Source: Sansalvadorimonas sp965243775 (GTDB lineage Bacteria > Pseudomonadota > Gammaproteobacteria > Pseudomonadales > Endozoicomonadaceae). Taken from it: a stretch of 64,000 nucleotides of DNA. The notes beneath the pieces were generated by a model. The model was not told the origin of the DNA and made no database searches. It saw only the letters and a list, made by a program, of their open reading frames with translations. The stretch is taken from the NCBI GenBank assembly GCA_965243775.1, contig CBDEWF010000075.1, positions 124,001-188,000 of the forward strand. The letters are read 5' to 3'. Positions 51,550 to 60,539 of the stretch are shown here, piece after piece. Positions within the stretch are counted from its first letter, which is position 1. Each line of letters opens with the position of its first letter. The position numbers and the translations under genes were made by a program.

Positions 51550-51639
51550 AATTCGGATAAAACATACACCATAGCCAACAGGTGCCTAGGCAGCTTCGCC
51601 TGGGGTGATCAGCAACCCGCTGGCTGAGCGAGGTAAATT
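51513..51639 (-). ncRNA. Candidate small RNA or guaB leader RNA
   Basis: About 127 nt on the minus strand, bounded by a strong predicted promoter (51646-51674) and a clear terminator (51513-51549). The 5' part is GC-rich and folds into short hairpins: TCAGC with GCTGA, and CCCAGGC with GCCTAGG. No open frame of note is present. It does not match any riboswitch I can recall. It may be a free small RNA or an attenuator of guaB, which starts about 195 bases beyond the terminator. Confidence 0.5.
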
Positions 51640-51645
51640 CATTCA

Positions 51646-51674
51646 ATTATAGAGGCGCAATATTAACGCCACAA
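51646..51674 (-). promoter_or_regulatory. Sigma-70 promoter driving small RNA / guaB leader
   Basis: On the minus strand TTGTGG (51669-51674) and a perfect TATAAT (51646-51651) are spaced by exactly 17 bases. Transcription would start near 51639 and run towards guaB. Confidence 0.65.
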
Positions 51675-51737
51675 TTCTTATAATTTTTATCAGTTTCAGG
51701 GATAATAACAGGGTTTGACTCTGTAAAATGGCTCCCA

Positions 51738-51778
51738 GAAGCTTGTCGGTCTCTGCCGACCGTAGCAAGAAAAAGTGA
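51738..51778. repeat. Dispersed palindromic repeat, copy 2 (degenerate)
   Basis: AAGCTTGTCGGTC, then GCCGACCGTAGCAAGAAAAAG, matching the core of copies at 24134-24184 and 57514-57563 but with a diverged right arm. It lies directly in front of xseA and contains a GTG (51775) that opens the longest xseA frame. Confidence 0.6.
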
Positions 51779-51810
51779 GATTTCTGCCCTATCAAGAAGC
51801 CATCAAGCCT

Positions 51811-53193
51811 ATGCCTTACAATTTTGATCCTCTCGGTTACAGTGCCGCCTCCTCTAGCCCCTCTGAACGCAAGATCTTTTCTGTCAGTGATCTGAACAGA
51901 CAGGCCAAGAGACTGCTGGAAGTATCCTTCCCTTCTGTCTGGATAGAGGGCGAGTTATCCAACATTGCCCGCCCCCGCTCTGGCCACTGGTACTTTACCC
52001 TGAAAGATGCCGGAGCCCAGGTTCGCTGCGCCATGTTCCGCGGCTCTAACATCCGGGTTCGTTTTCAGCCAGCAGAAGGACAACAGGTTCTGATCCGGGC
52101 CAAGGTTAGCCTTTATGAAGGACGTGGTGATTACCAGCTCATCGCTGAACATATGGAAGAAGCCGGTGCAGGAGCTTTGCAGAGAGCCTTTGAAGAGCTG
52201 AAAGCCAGGCTGGCCCGGGAAGGTCTGTTTGCTCCCGAACTCAAGAAGTCTCTTCCTTCCATGCCTTCCCATATAGCCGTTGTCACTTCACCTACTGGCG
52301 CTGCTATCCAGGATATTCTGACCGTTTTCAAAAGGCGTTTCCCCCCCCTTGGAATCACAGTTGTACCTACTGCTGTCCAGGGATCTGAAGCGGCCTCACA
52401 GATTGTTAACGCACTTTCCCGGATGGCAGAGCTGCCGGATATTGATGCGGTTATCGTCAGCCGGGGCGGTGGCTCCATGGAAGATCTATGGCCATTCAAT
52501 GAAGAGTCTGTCGCACGGGCCATAGCCGCCTGCCCTGTTCCGGTTATCAGTGCTGTAGGCCATGAAGTTGATTTTACCATTGCTGACTTTGTTGCCGATT
52601 ACCGGGCCCCCACACCTTCTGCCGCCGCTGAGGTTCTCAGCCCCGATCAGCAAGAACTGTTGGGCACTCTTGCCAGCCACCAGAATCTTCTGGCTCAATA
52701 CATCCGCAACCACCTTTTCCGGCAAAATCAGCACCTTATCCATCTGCACAACCGACTCCGCCACCCTGGAGAAAAATTAAGGGAACAAAGCCAGCGCCTG
52801 GACGATCTGGATATCCGCCTGCGACACTCTGCCCAAAGCTATCTTCAGCACAAGCAGGCCAGCCTGATCCAAAACCGGGAACGCCTCTACCAGTACTCTC
52901 CATCCAATACCCTGCAACGCATGAGAACACTGCAGCAGCAACTGGAACAGCGTCTGACACAGTCAATGGCCGGGAATCTGTCCTCCCTGCGCCAACAACT
53001 GGCCAGCAAAGCGGGACAGCTCCACGCCTTTAGCCCCCTGGCCACTCTGGAGCGCGGTTTTGCCATTGTTCAGAACGAGGATGGACAGGTGATTACTGAC
53101 AGCCAGCAGGCCAGGCCTGGAGACAGAATTTGCACCCGCCTTGCCAGAGGCGAACTACTCTGCACTGTCGAAGAAGCAGCAATACCGGAATAA
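51811..53193 (+). CDS. xseA: Exodeoxyribonuclease VII large subunit
   Basis: Nuclease subunit that with XseB degrades single-stranded DNA. The frame is open from a GTG at 51775, but that codon lies in a dispersed repeat. I prefer ATG at 51811 (MPYNFDPLG), giving 460 residues. The OB-fold domain (IFSVSDLNRQAKRLLE, WIEGELSNIARPRSGHWYFTL) and the catalytic core (VVTSPTGAAIQDIL, VSRGGGSMEDLWPFN, SAVGHEVDFTIADFVADYRAPTPSAAAE split by segment) are standard. A long coiled-coil region follows (about 285-410). The 5' boundary is uncertain. Confidence 0.93.
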   Translation: MPYNFDPLGYSAASSSPSERKIFSVSDLNRQAKRLLEVSFPSVWIEGELSNIARPRSGHWYFTLKDAGAQVRCAMFRGSNIRVRFQPAEGQQVLIRAKVSLYEGRGDYQLIAEHMEEAGAGALQRAFEELKARLAREGLFAPELKKSLPSMPSHIAVVTSPTGAAIQDILTVFKRRFPPLGITVVPTAVQGSEAASQIVNALSRMAELPDIDAVIVSRGGGSMEDLWPFNEESVARAIAACPVPVISAVGHEVDFTIADFVADYRAPTPSAAAEVLSPDQQELLGTLASHQNLLAQYIRNHLFRQNQHLIHLHNRLRHPGEKLREQSQRLDDLDIRLRHSAQSYLQHKQASLIQNRERLYQYSPSNTLQRMRTLQQQLEQRLTQSMAGNLSSLRQQLASKAGQLHAFSPLATLERGFAIVQNEDGQVITDSQQARPGDRICTRLARGELLCTVEEAAIPE

Positions 53194-53259
53194 CCCGCTG
53201 GCACTTTTGTTCTATTCCACTAGGCTTCTCCTGCCTTATGAAAAGAGCTACCCCGGGTT

Positions 53260-54159
53260 GTGTATAAAAACAATCTGAAAAAAGAACTGGCAGCTATATT
53301 CCTGTGTGTCAGCCTCCTGTATCCCGCTGCTTGCTGTGGCAGGCACCTGCGGGCAGCTGGAGACGAAGAGGCTGCCTTTTCATTTGAAGCAAAGATCTCA
53401 GATCTGCCACCACTACAGCGCACATACTTAGCCCTGAGAGAGCGGGCTGGCCAGCTGGAACAGGAGCCATCTACCCAGGAAAAAGTACTATCCACCTTAA
53501 CCTCAGCTGTACTTAGCTTTGCCTTTGAGATGACTCACCTCTGGGTAACCCAGAGCTATAGCCCTGAGTATTTCTACAAGAACAGTGCCCCGGGCCAACT
53601 GCCCGATTTCTTTCCCAGAATATGGGAGCTCTGCCTGACCACCCTGAAGAACAGACACACCTCCCTGCTCCTGACCAGTGCAGCCAGCTGGTACAGCCTG
53701 TATGGTGGTTTTTTGCCGGGCCTTACCGACAATGCAGCATTTCTGCACCTGGGAGCCATAGTCGGTCTGACTGCTGCCGGCTATGGAATCCTGACTTCCA
53801 ATATGATCTGGAAAGGCAATTTTGAAGAGTTTGATTTCAAAAATCTTGGATACCTTGGACGTCTTGAAGGAAGAATAATCAGGGATATGCGCTGGGATGA
53901 TTTTGGCAGAGACTGGTTTCTCGCTGTCAACGAACTGGATAACAGCAAACAGATGTTACAGGCAGCTATGGTCGCTACACTGTTCTGCTGGAATGTGCTG
54001 AGCCGTTTTTGGCACAAGGCAGAGTTAAAGGATGTTAGAGCCAGCCTGACTCTGGCCAGAGACCGTATGAAACAGAGTTACCCTAAGCCACGGGCAGGAA
54101 GCGCCTTTTCATCATCCCAGGAAGATGGAAAAGGCACTTCCGTAGCAAAACAGCCATGA
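53260..54159 (+). CDS. Unknown membrane protein downstream of xseA
   Basis: A 299-residue protein I do not recognise. It appears to start with GTG at 53260; no in-frame ATG gives a credible N-terminus. A hydrophobic N-terminal segment (about 9-25, ending in CC) looks like a signal peptide or anchor. Further hydrophobic stretches lie near 135-150, 157-178 and 232-248. Residues 182-225 are charged and aromatic (WKGNFEEFDFKNLGYL, RDMRWDDFGRDWFLAV). The C-terminus is polar and disordered. It lies 66 bases after xseA on the same strand, so cotranscription is possible. Confidence 0.7.
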   Translation: MYKNNLKKELAAIFLCVSLLYPAACCGRHLRAAGDEEAAFSFEAKISDLPPLQRTYLALRERAGQLEQEPSTQEKVLSTLTSAVLSFAFEMTHLWVTQSYSPEYFYKNSAPGQLPDFFPRIWELCLTTLKNRHTSLLLTSAASWYSLYGGFLPGLTDNAAFLHLGAIVGLTAAGYGILTSNMIWKGNFEEFDFKNLGYLGRLEGRIIRDMRWDDFGRDWFLAVNELDNSKQMLQAAMVATLFCWNVLSRFWHKAELKDVRASLTLARDRMKQSYPKPRAGSAFSSSQEDGKGTSVAKQP

Positions 54160-54317
54160 GCGGGAAAGGCCTACCCCGAAAAATGAAAATGCGAAGGGCA
54201 TTTCCATGGTAAAAGATATACAGGAAAACGGATGATTGGATTTTTCACATTGGTGGGGATAGAAAGGCCAGCACTACTTGATAGAGGGCGGAACTTTTCC
54301 TTTATTGTTACGTCTAA

Positions 54318-57300
54318 ATGGACTATTTCACTGAGAAGAGAAAACTTTCAATGCTCCCCACAAGTTCTGAGAATGGAACTCTGGATAGACAAAGAAGTCT
54401 ATCCAGCCATGTTGAGACTACTCAATCACAGCCTGTTGAAACCGTCCATGCTGCCCTTGATCTGCCTGGTGGAAAACGCCCAGAGAAAGTAACCCATTCA
54501 GAGATCTGCGCTCGAAGTATCAAATCAACATCCGACATGAGGAGACAACAATTAACTAATATCCGTCAAGCTATGGACATAATTGATAGGGACTATTATG
54601 ACATCAATATAGCTTGCAAGATTCAGGATGCGATTACAGATTTAGATAAGATTATTAATAACAGAATGCCTCTTGCGGCAGATTTCCCCGAATCTGTAAA
54701 AACTGTGGCTTCAGAGTTAGTATGCAGGCTAGTGTTCCCAGGCAATAACCAAGCTTTACAAATTCTGGCAGAAAATGGGGTAGGCCTTAAAAAACTGACT
54801 TTTTATCACACGTTTCCTTCTCCTCTATTGCTGAAGCAATTTCTTGAAAATACTGATAAGCAAACAGCCACAAAAATCATTGCTGAAAATATTTCCATAT
54901 TAATACTTAATAGTAAGAGCGGTTATATGGCGTTATTAGAGGCCTATCTTTCGAAAGAAGAAATAGAAACAAAAGTTCAAACAGTATTAAATGCTATAAG
55001 TGATGGTAACGTTAACCTCAGTCATTACAACCAAGAGTGTCGATTCTCTGATGATGCTGCCCCCTGTTTGCTGCCAGCACTTTTCAATTCGCTTCACTCT
55101 ACAATTACTAAGGCTGAAGCTGAGGATTGCAAGGAGGGTGCAGAAGAGATAACAAATATTATTTGTACAAAATCAGCATTAACACAACTATGTTTATTGC
55201 AAAATCACTCCAAGAGCCATGAACAGTTGACCTTGGCTGAATTACAAAAGTTACCAGTTTTTAATCGGGAAAAGCTATTATGCTGCAGTTTTTTGTTGGG
55301 TCAGGGGAAATTGTTTGAGCTACTCTCTAAAACCCTTTCTTCACCTCCTCAGGTTATCCTCATTCGCCATTTTGATAAAGAAGGGAATCCACTACATTAC
55401 CTGGCATATGCTATATCGGAGGATTTTCCTCACCAATATCCAGACCTGTTAACTTATTCTCCAGATTATGATCAGCTAATGCAGTTCATACCTGCAACAT
55501 TGTGGGCGAATCAAAAAGATAGCACTGGAGCGTTCCCAATAACTTTATTGTATAAACATAACAAAGATAGGTTCACGTACCGGCCACTCCTTGGCCCAGA
55601 CAATAACCTGGTCATCGCTCGCCGCAACTGCCTTTTAAAGCTATCAGCGCCGGAGAGCCTTAACAACTGTATTCAGTCTTGTTTTATGGATTTTTTAGTG
55701 GACATCGATGAGAAGTGGTTTTATGAGTTTCTATTGCTGTACAGGCAGCTGCAGACAACAGAAGTATCTGTTAGTGTCCATCTTACGGAAGAGAGCGGCA
55801 GATTTTATAACGACAAGTCGGAAATATACCCCATTGTTCGTTTCTTTCTGGAACACCCTGATGTCTTACGAAATAAACAGAACATCAGAAAATTGATGGC
55901 ATTGATGCAGCAAGAAAAACAACCTCTTGAGTATCAGGCCCAAGTGCTAAGAGTGATATCGCCCGATGTTCAAAAGTATTTTCTGACAAGCCTATTTAAT
56001 ACACAAGACAAATGGAACGAGACGTTCATTGAACAAAACTACAAACTATTCTACAAAATTGGACATTTCTACCCTTGGCACTGGCTGGCTCAGGGGGAAG
56101 TTTTTGAGCCCTTATCTCCAGAGCTGCCATACATTGCTCCTTTTTTGGAGGCTGTCAAACAATACCAACTGCACCTGCCAAAAGATACTTCCCCACCCTT
56201 GCCAAACGCCTGGGAAAAAGAGTTACTTTCCTGTTCTGATGTAATTATTTATGGACGGAGCCTTGCCTGCCCTTCTCGGGATGTGCCGACAGGCTATCGC
56301 CGTTTTAAATTCCTTAAGAGGCTGCCTGACGCAATAGAGGAGTGGGAAAGCTTTATTCGCGAACAGCCGCACTTGGCGTTTTTCCGGAAACATCGGGCTT
56401 CGTTAGGGTTAGAGAGTGCCTTGCTCAAGCCCATGGGGGTTTATCGAATGACCGATTCCCTCAAAAAATTTAAAACGATGAATCTGCCCAATGAGACATT
56501 ATCCGGGATTGCTATTGAGCCTGACGGCTCTGCATATGTACAAGTGCTGGATGATGATGAAGATACCAGGCTTTATCATCGTTATCCCTACGATATAGAG
56601 GGCGAGGACGGCCTTTCGATCACAGCGTCTTTTGAAGGGCTGAGGCTCTTTGCCAGAGATGCGGCCCGCCTCTCACGGGAAGGGTTCCAGGCTCCTGACA
56701 TATTGGCCACTTTCCATAATTCCGAAGATGTGAGAGGCTGGGTACCAACTCCCTTTTTCAACGGAAGGAGTGTTCCCGGTACACTTGGAGAATGGAGTGC
56801 TCAGGATTACCCAAACATTGCGCCTGCCCCCGTCGGAGTGAGAGATTGGGCCGATATCAGAGCTTTTTGCGAACACACGTCAGCCAACTTTGGTGTAAAT
56901 CCTTGGTTTGACTCAACTCCGGCAGAAGTCCAAAGCCGTCTGAGAATCACCGAAATCGGCAAAACTTTTTATGGTCTGGTCATCAACTGGCTCAGAGTCA
57001 GGCACGATACAAATAGACTGGATTACAAAAATCCACAACATATGACAGAGTTATCTGAGGAATTAACGCTTATCTCCTCAGAGTTGTTTGGTATTGCCCA
57101 TGGCCAGGAACCAGGCGTAATTGCAGAGAAAATAAGGAGTGTGTTTCCCAAAGAAGCACTTGGTCGAACTGCTCTTGAGTGTGGTTACTGGTGCGATCCG
57201 AACTTTCGGTACGTGGAAGACTTCAAGAGTGGCCGCTTCCCGGAGGAGATATACCCGAATCATCCTGACAAAGATTTACACGGTGGACAGTTGAGACCAG

Positions 57301-57455
57301 ATGATCCACACCTTACTAGCCAAGGGATTCGTCGCTCTACTTTAGCGAAAGGCCCTAACTTAGGCATCGATACTGGCACCATGCCGCTGTGCCACCTGGA
57401 CAGCCTGTTCTGGTTTTGTATCCTCATTGCCCGGTTTTTTAATGAATCACAATAA
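54318..57455 (+). CDS. Large unknown protein with mosaic composition
   Basis: A 1045-residue protein without a signal peptide; I do not recognise it. Residues 1-75 are polar and probably disordered. Residues about 75-600 are helical and cysteine-containing, encoded by AT-rich DNA. From about residue 640 (DNA near 56240) the sequence turns GC-richer and becomes a different-looking domain: GYRRFKFLKRLPDAIEEW, GVYRMTDSLKKF, GIAIEPDGSAYVQVLDD, and near the end DLHGGQ and GIDTG. The latter pair loosely recalls a kinase-type catalytic loop, but I do not rely on it. No good ribosome binding site precedes the ATG. A cytoplasmic multi-domain protein or secreted effector is possible. Confidence 0.7.
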   Translation: MDYFTEKRKLSMLPTSSENGTLDRQRSLSSHVETTQSQPVETVHAALDLPGGKRPEKVTHSEICARSIKSTSDMRRQQLTNIRQAMDIIDRDYYDINIACKIQDAITDLDKIINNRMPLAADFPESVKTVASELVCRLVFPGNNQALQILAENGVGLKKLTFYHTFPSPLLLKQFLENTDKQTATKIIAENISILILNSKSGYMALLEAYLSKEEIETKVQTVLNAISDGNVNLSHYNQECRFSDDAAPCLLPALFNSLHSTITKAEAEDCKEGAEEITNIICTKSALTQLCLLQNHSKSHEQLTLAELQKLPVFNREKLLCCSFLLGQGKLFELLSKTLSSPPQVILIRHFDKEGNPLHYLAYAISEDFPHQYPDLLTYSPDYDQLMQFIPATLWANQKDSTGAFPITLLYKHNKDRFTYRPLLGPDNNLVIARRNCLLKLSAPESLNNCIQSCFMDFLVDIDEKWFYEFLLLYRQLQTTEVSVSVHLTEESGRFYNDKSEIYPIVRFFLEHPDVLRNKQNIRKLMALMQQEKQPLEYQAQVLRVISPDVQKYFLTSLFNTQDKWNETFIEQNYKLFYKIGHFYPWHWLAQGEVFEPLSPELPYIAPFLEAVKQYQLHLPKDTSPPLPNAWEKELLSCSDVIIYGRSLACPSRDVPTGYRRFKFLKRLPDAIEEWESFIREQPHLAFFRKHRASLGLESALLKPMGVYRMTDSLKKFKTMNLPNETLSGIAIEPDGSAYVQVLDDDEDTRLYHRYPYDIEGEDGLSITASFEGLRLFARDAARLSREGFQAPDILATFHNSEDVRGWVPTPFFNGRSVPGTLGEWSAQDYPNIAPAPVGVRDWADIRAFCEHTSANFGVNPWFDSTPAEVQSRLRITEIGKTFYGLVINWLRVRHDTNRLDYKNPQHMTELSEELTLISSELFGIAHGQEPGVIAEKIRSVFPKEALGRTALECGYWCDPNFRYVEDFKSGRFPEEIYPNHPDKDLHGGQLRPDDPHLTSQGIRRSTLAKGPNLGIDTGTMPLCHLDSLFWFCILIARFFNESQ

Positions 57456-57779
57456 TCATAGTTTCGGTCGCGGGAATAGTGAGGTAGCTATAGCTTCTAT
57501 GGGCAGTTTCCATGGACCTGTCGGACTTAACCGACCGTTGCGAGAAAAAGTCCGACAGGCTCCTTGGGTTAGTGGTCATTCAAATCTGCATAGACAAGAT
57601 CCAGACCATACAGATGTTACTGAAAAATCAGCCTGAACCTGCCATGATTTGCAGTGTGGAAAACGAGTGATGTCAAGGATACAAACTGTCATGGGCAATT
57701 TACCGTTATTGTTAGTCTAATCAACTGAGCTATAACAAAAATCATCTCGTCTTTCTTCTTTTTTTGTCATGCAATATGT
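57456..57779. other. Gap between large unknown gene and der
   Basis: About 324 bases with no convincing gene. It holds one full copy of the dispersed palindromic repeat (57514-57563), which may serve as a transcription end for the large gene. The rest is AT-rich, with a pyrimidine-rich run near 57750-57765. Confidence 0.5.
57514..57563. repeat. Dispersed palindromic repeat, copy 3
   Basis: CCTGTCGGACTT (57517-57528) and AAGTCCGACAGG (57548-57559) are perfect complements around the core AACCGACCGTTGCGAGAAA. This is the best-preserved copy of the family also seen at 24134-24184 and 51738-51778. Confidence 0.75.
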
Positions 57780-59240
57780 CTAAATAGTCCGAGCCTTGTT
57801 CTTAAGCTTTTTCATATTAGGCTTGGTAACCTTCTTGCCACCACGCTTCTGAACCTTGATATCCCGCATTAAGCGTTGTTTGCGTTTGGCATTCTGCTCC
57901 TTGCGAGGATTCTGGCGGTCCGCAAAGGGGTTCTCACTACCCTTGAACTCAATACGCAGCGGAGTCCCCATCAGTTTGAGCACCTTACGGTAGGTATTCT
58001 CAAGATAGCGTTTGTAAGAGCCCGGAACAGAATCCATCTGATTACCATGGACAACCAGCACCGGAGGGTTGGTGCCACCAAGGTGGCAGTAGCGCATCTT
58101 GATGCGACGTCCCCGCACCATGGGCGGCTGATGACTGACTACTGCATCCTCAAGAATGCGAGTCAGCTGGTTGGAAGACCAGCGTGCTGTTGCACACTCA
58201 TAGGCCTCTTCAACAGACTCATACAAGTGACCAACATTGGTACCATGCATAGCCGATATAAAGTGGATGCGGGCAAAATCGACAAAGCCAAGCCGGCGAT
58301 CCAGTTCGCTTTTCACGGTTTCCTTATCGTCAGCCGTCATGCCATCCCACTTGTTCACAGCGATAACCAATGAGCGCCCACTGTCCAGAACAAAGCCCAA
58401 CAGATGCAGATCCTGTTCTACGATACCCTCTCGGGCATCCAGTACCAGAATAACGACATTAGAGTCCTCCATGGCCTGCAGAGTCTTGATGACTGAGAAT
58501 TTCTCAACCGTCTCATGAACCTTGCCTCGACGTCGAACACCAGCGGTATCGATCAGAGTGTAGCGCTGCTCAAAGCGTTCGTAAGGGATGTAGATGCTGT
58601 CACGGGTAGTACCAGCCTGGTCATAAACCACAACCCGATCTTCACCGAGCATACGGTTCACCAGAGTAGATTTACCGACATTGGGGCGGCCAACAATGGC
58701 CATCTTGATACCGGCTTCCTCTTTTTCCTGCTCAGTCAGCTCTTCCTGTTCCGGGAAGTCTTCCAGAACAAGATCTATCAGCTGACGTACACCTTTGCCA
58801 TGAGCAGCGGCAATCTGCAGCGGATCACCAATCCCCATGCCGTAAAACTCAGCTGCAGCACTGTCAGCATCAATGGCATCGGTCTTGTTCATGACCAGCC
58901 AGGCCTTTTTATGGCTGCGACGCAGATGGTCCGCAATCATCTCATCTGCTGCTGTTAACCCGGCTCGGGCGTCCACCAGAAACAGTACAACATCAGCCTC
59001 TTCAATAGCAGCCAGGGACTGATCCGCCATATGGGTATCAATACCCTCTTCGTCACCACTGATACCACCGGTATCAATAACGATGTAGTTGCGATCACCT
59101 AGGCGCCCTTCTCCGTACTTGCGGTCACGGGTCAGTCCAGAGTAATCAGCAACAAGGGCGTCCCTGGAACGGGTCAGCCGATTGAAAAGGGTGGACTTGC
59201 CCACATTGGGCCGCCCGACCAGGGCGATAACAGGAAGCAT
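57780..59240 (-). CDS. der: Ribosome assembly GTPase Der (EngA)
   Basis: Double-GTPase needed for 50S assembly. It has 486 residues. G domain 1 has GRPNVGKSTLFNRL (about 7) and DTGG; G domain 2 has GRPNVGKSTLVNRM (about 187), DTAGVRRRGK and NKWDGM. A C-terminal KH-like domain follows (RIKMRYCHLGGTNPPVLVVHG), then a basic tail. It lies after bamB on the minus strand, as in other gammaproteobacteria, with a probable terminator between. Confidence 0.98.
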   Translation of the reverse strand: MLPVIALVGRPNVGKSTLFNRLTRSRDALVADYSGLTRDRKYGEGRLGDRNYIVIDTGGISGDEEGIDTHMADQSLAAIEEADVVLFLVDARAGLTAADEMIADHLRRSHKKAWLVMNKTDAIDADSAAAEFYGMGIGDPLQIAAAHGKGVRQLIDLVLEDFPEQEELTEQEKEEAGIKMAIVGRPNVGKSTLVNRMLGEDRVVVYDQAGTTRDSIYIPYERFEQRYTLIDTAGVRRRGKVHETVEKFSVIKTLQAMEDSNVVILVLDAREGIVEQDLHLLGFVLDSGRSLVIAVNKWDGMTADDKETVKSELDRRLGFVDFARIHFISAMHGTNVGHLYESVEEAYECATARWSSNQLTRILEDAVVSHQPPMVRGRRIKMRYCHLGGTNPPVLVVHGNQMDSVPGSYKRYLENTYRKVLKLMGTPLRIEFKGSENPFADRQNPRKEQNAKRKQRLMRDIKVQKRGGKKVTKPNMKKLKNKARTI

Positions 59241-59306
59241 TATCTATCGATCCAAAATTCACTTTATGACAGCAGGCTCTCCCGGACTTTCCGGTTAAGC
59301 TCACTT

Positions 59307-59342
59307 TAAAAAACAGCAAACGGCCGCCTTACGGCAGCCGTC
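59307..59342 (-). terminator. Probable terminator after bamB
   Basis: On the minus strand ACGGCTGCC and GGCGGCCGT form a near-perfect stem with a 4-base loop, followed by TTGCTGTTTTTT. It lies about 28 bases past the bamB stop. Confidence 0.6.
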
Positions 59343-59369
59343 CATGACAAAAGGTATTAAACCCGGGTA

Positions 59370-60536
59370 TTACTGCAGCTTCAGAGCTGCCAGGTTCCCC
59401 TTGTTGGTATAAACGTAAACGGTATCGCCAACCACCAGCGGGCTGCCGCGAACACCGGAAGAGTCCACCCGGGTTCGTCCAACAATACGACCATCAACCT
59501 GCGACAGCACATGGAGGTAGCCTTCAAAGTCACCGGCGACAACATAGCTGTTGATAGTTGCAGTACCAGAAAGACTGCGATTTTCCAGTTTTTTCTGGCT
59601 CCAAACAGTTGCACCGGTACGCTGGTCAACCGCGGAAAGAACACTGTCGGTACCGCTCAGGTAGATATTGCCAAAGCCGTCGGAAATCCCCTGATAACTT
59701 GATGCTTCACGACCCCAGATCACACGACCAGTTGATGGCTCAATTGCCACTACATTCCCCTGGTAACTGGCCAGGTACATGGCATCAGTGGTAACCAGTG
59801 GCGTAGTATCAATATCGACCATGCGCTCAAGCTCGGATGTTCCCCTTGGTACAGCGACCCGGGCATCCCAGATCATGGAACCGGTTTTTACATCGTAGGC
59901 TCGAGTTTCACCACTGGCAAAAGCCGCAAACACCAAGTCACCTTTAATAGCTGGAGTTGAAGTTCCACGCAGAGTCAGAACCGGCTGCAGAATCTCCTGA
60001 AGCCATACCCGTTCACCGGTCTCTACATTCAAGCCGGCAATTTTGGAATCAATAGTCTGGACAATAACAGTGCCCTGACTGACCTGGGGAGAAGAAAGGA
60101 CTTCACTGGACACAGGGGCTTCCCATAGCTGCTGGCCATTGTCAGCATTCAGGGCCACCACATGGCCATCCAGGGTGCCCAGGACCACCTTACCTTCACC
60201 GACACCGGTTCCACCGCCAATACGACGCTCCAGGTCGACACTCCAGATCTCCTTGCCGGTTTTACGGTCAAGGGCAGACACACGTCCTGATGACCCGGCA
60301 ACATAAATACGGTCACTGTCCACAGCCGGAGCCAGTCGCAGCCAGGACTGCCCCTGACCATCTCCAACACCACGACTCCAGACTTCAGAAACCTTCACTT
60401 CTTCCTTAAAAGAAGGGAGAGGGTTTGGCTTTACCGCTTCCTCAGTACTACTGCAGCCAACAAGACCCGCCAGGGCCATGCCGAGCACAGCTGAGAAGAT
60501 AGTTCTCTTGTTTCGGGTAACAGGACTGTGCATCAC
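59370..60536 (-). CDS. bamB: Outer-membrane assembly lipoprotein BamB
   Basis: Lipoprotein of the BAM complex that inserts outer-membrane proteins. It has 388 residues. A lipobox ends LVGC (C28). The rest forms an eight-bladed PQQ-type beta-propeller with recurring AxD-x-GxxxW strands such as RVSALDRKTGKEIWSVDL, VVALNADNGQQLWEAPV and VSAVDQRTGATVWSQKK (first letters trimmed). It starts 3 bases after yfgM on the minus strand, so the two are cotranscribed. Confidence 0.95.
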   Translation of the reverse strand: MMHSPVTRNKRTIFSAVLGMALAGLVGCSSTEEAVKPNPLPSFKEEVKVSEVWSRGVGDGQGQSWLRLAPAVDSDRIYVAGSSGRVSALDRKTGKEIWSVDLERRIGGGTGVGEGKVVLGTLDGHVVALNADNGQQLWEAPVSSEVLSSPQVSQGTVIVQTIDSKIAGLNVETGERVWLQEILQPVLTLRGTSTPAIKGDLVFAAFASGETRAYDVKTGSMIWDARVAVPRGTSELERMVDIDTTPLVTTDAMYLASYQGNVVAIEPSTGRVIWGREASSYQGISDGFGNIYLSGTDSVLSAVDQRTGATVWSQKKLENRSLSGTATINSYVVAGDFEGYLHVLSQVDGRIVGRTRVDSSGVRGSPLVVGDTVYVYTNKGNLAALKLQ

Positions 60537-60539
60537 TTG

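Noticed and set aside
54160..54317. Possible alternative upstream start or small gene before the 1045-residue protein (frame from 54232)
   Set aside because: An 86-codon overlapping frame is present but has no recognisable content and no ribosome site; the large frame's own ATG is the simpler reading.
57240..57420. DLHGGQ and GIDTG near the end of the 1045-residue protein as a kinase catalytic site
   Set aside because: Spacing of about 30 residues recalls aminoglycoside-type kinases, but no P-loop or lysine motif is evident in the right place, so I do not call a kinase.
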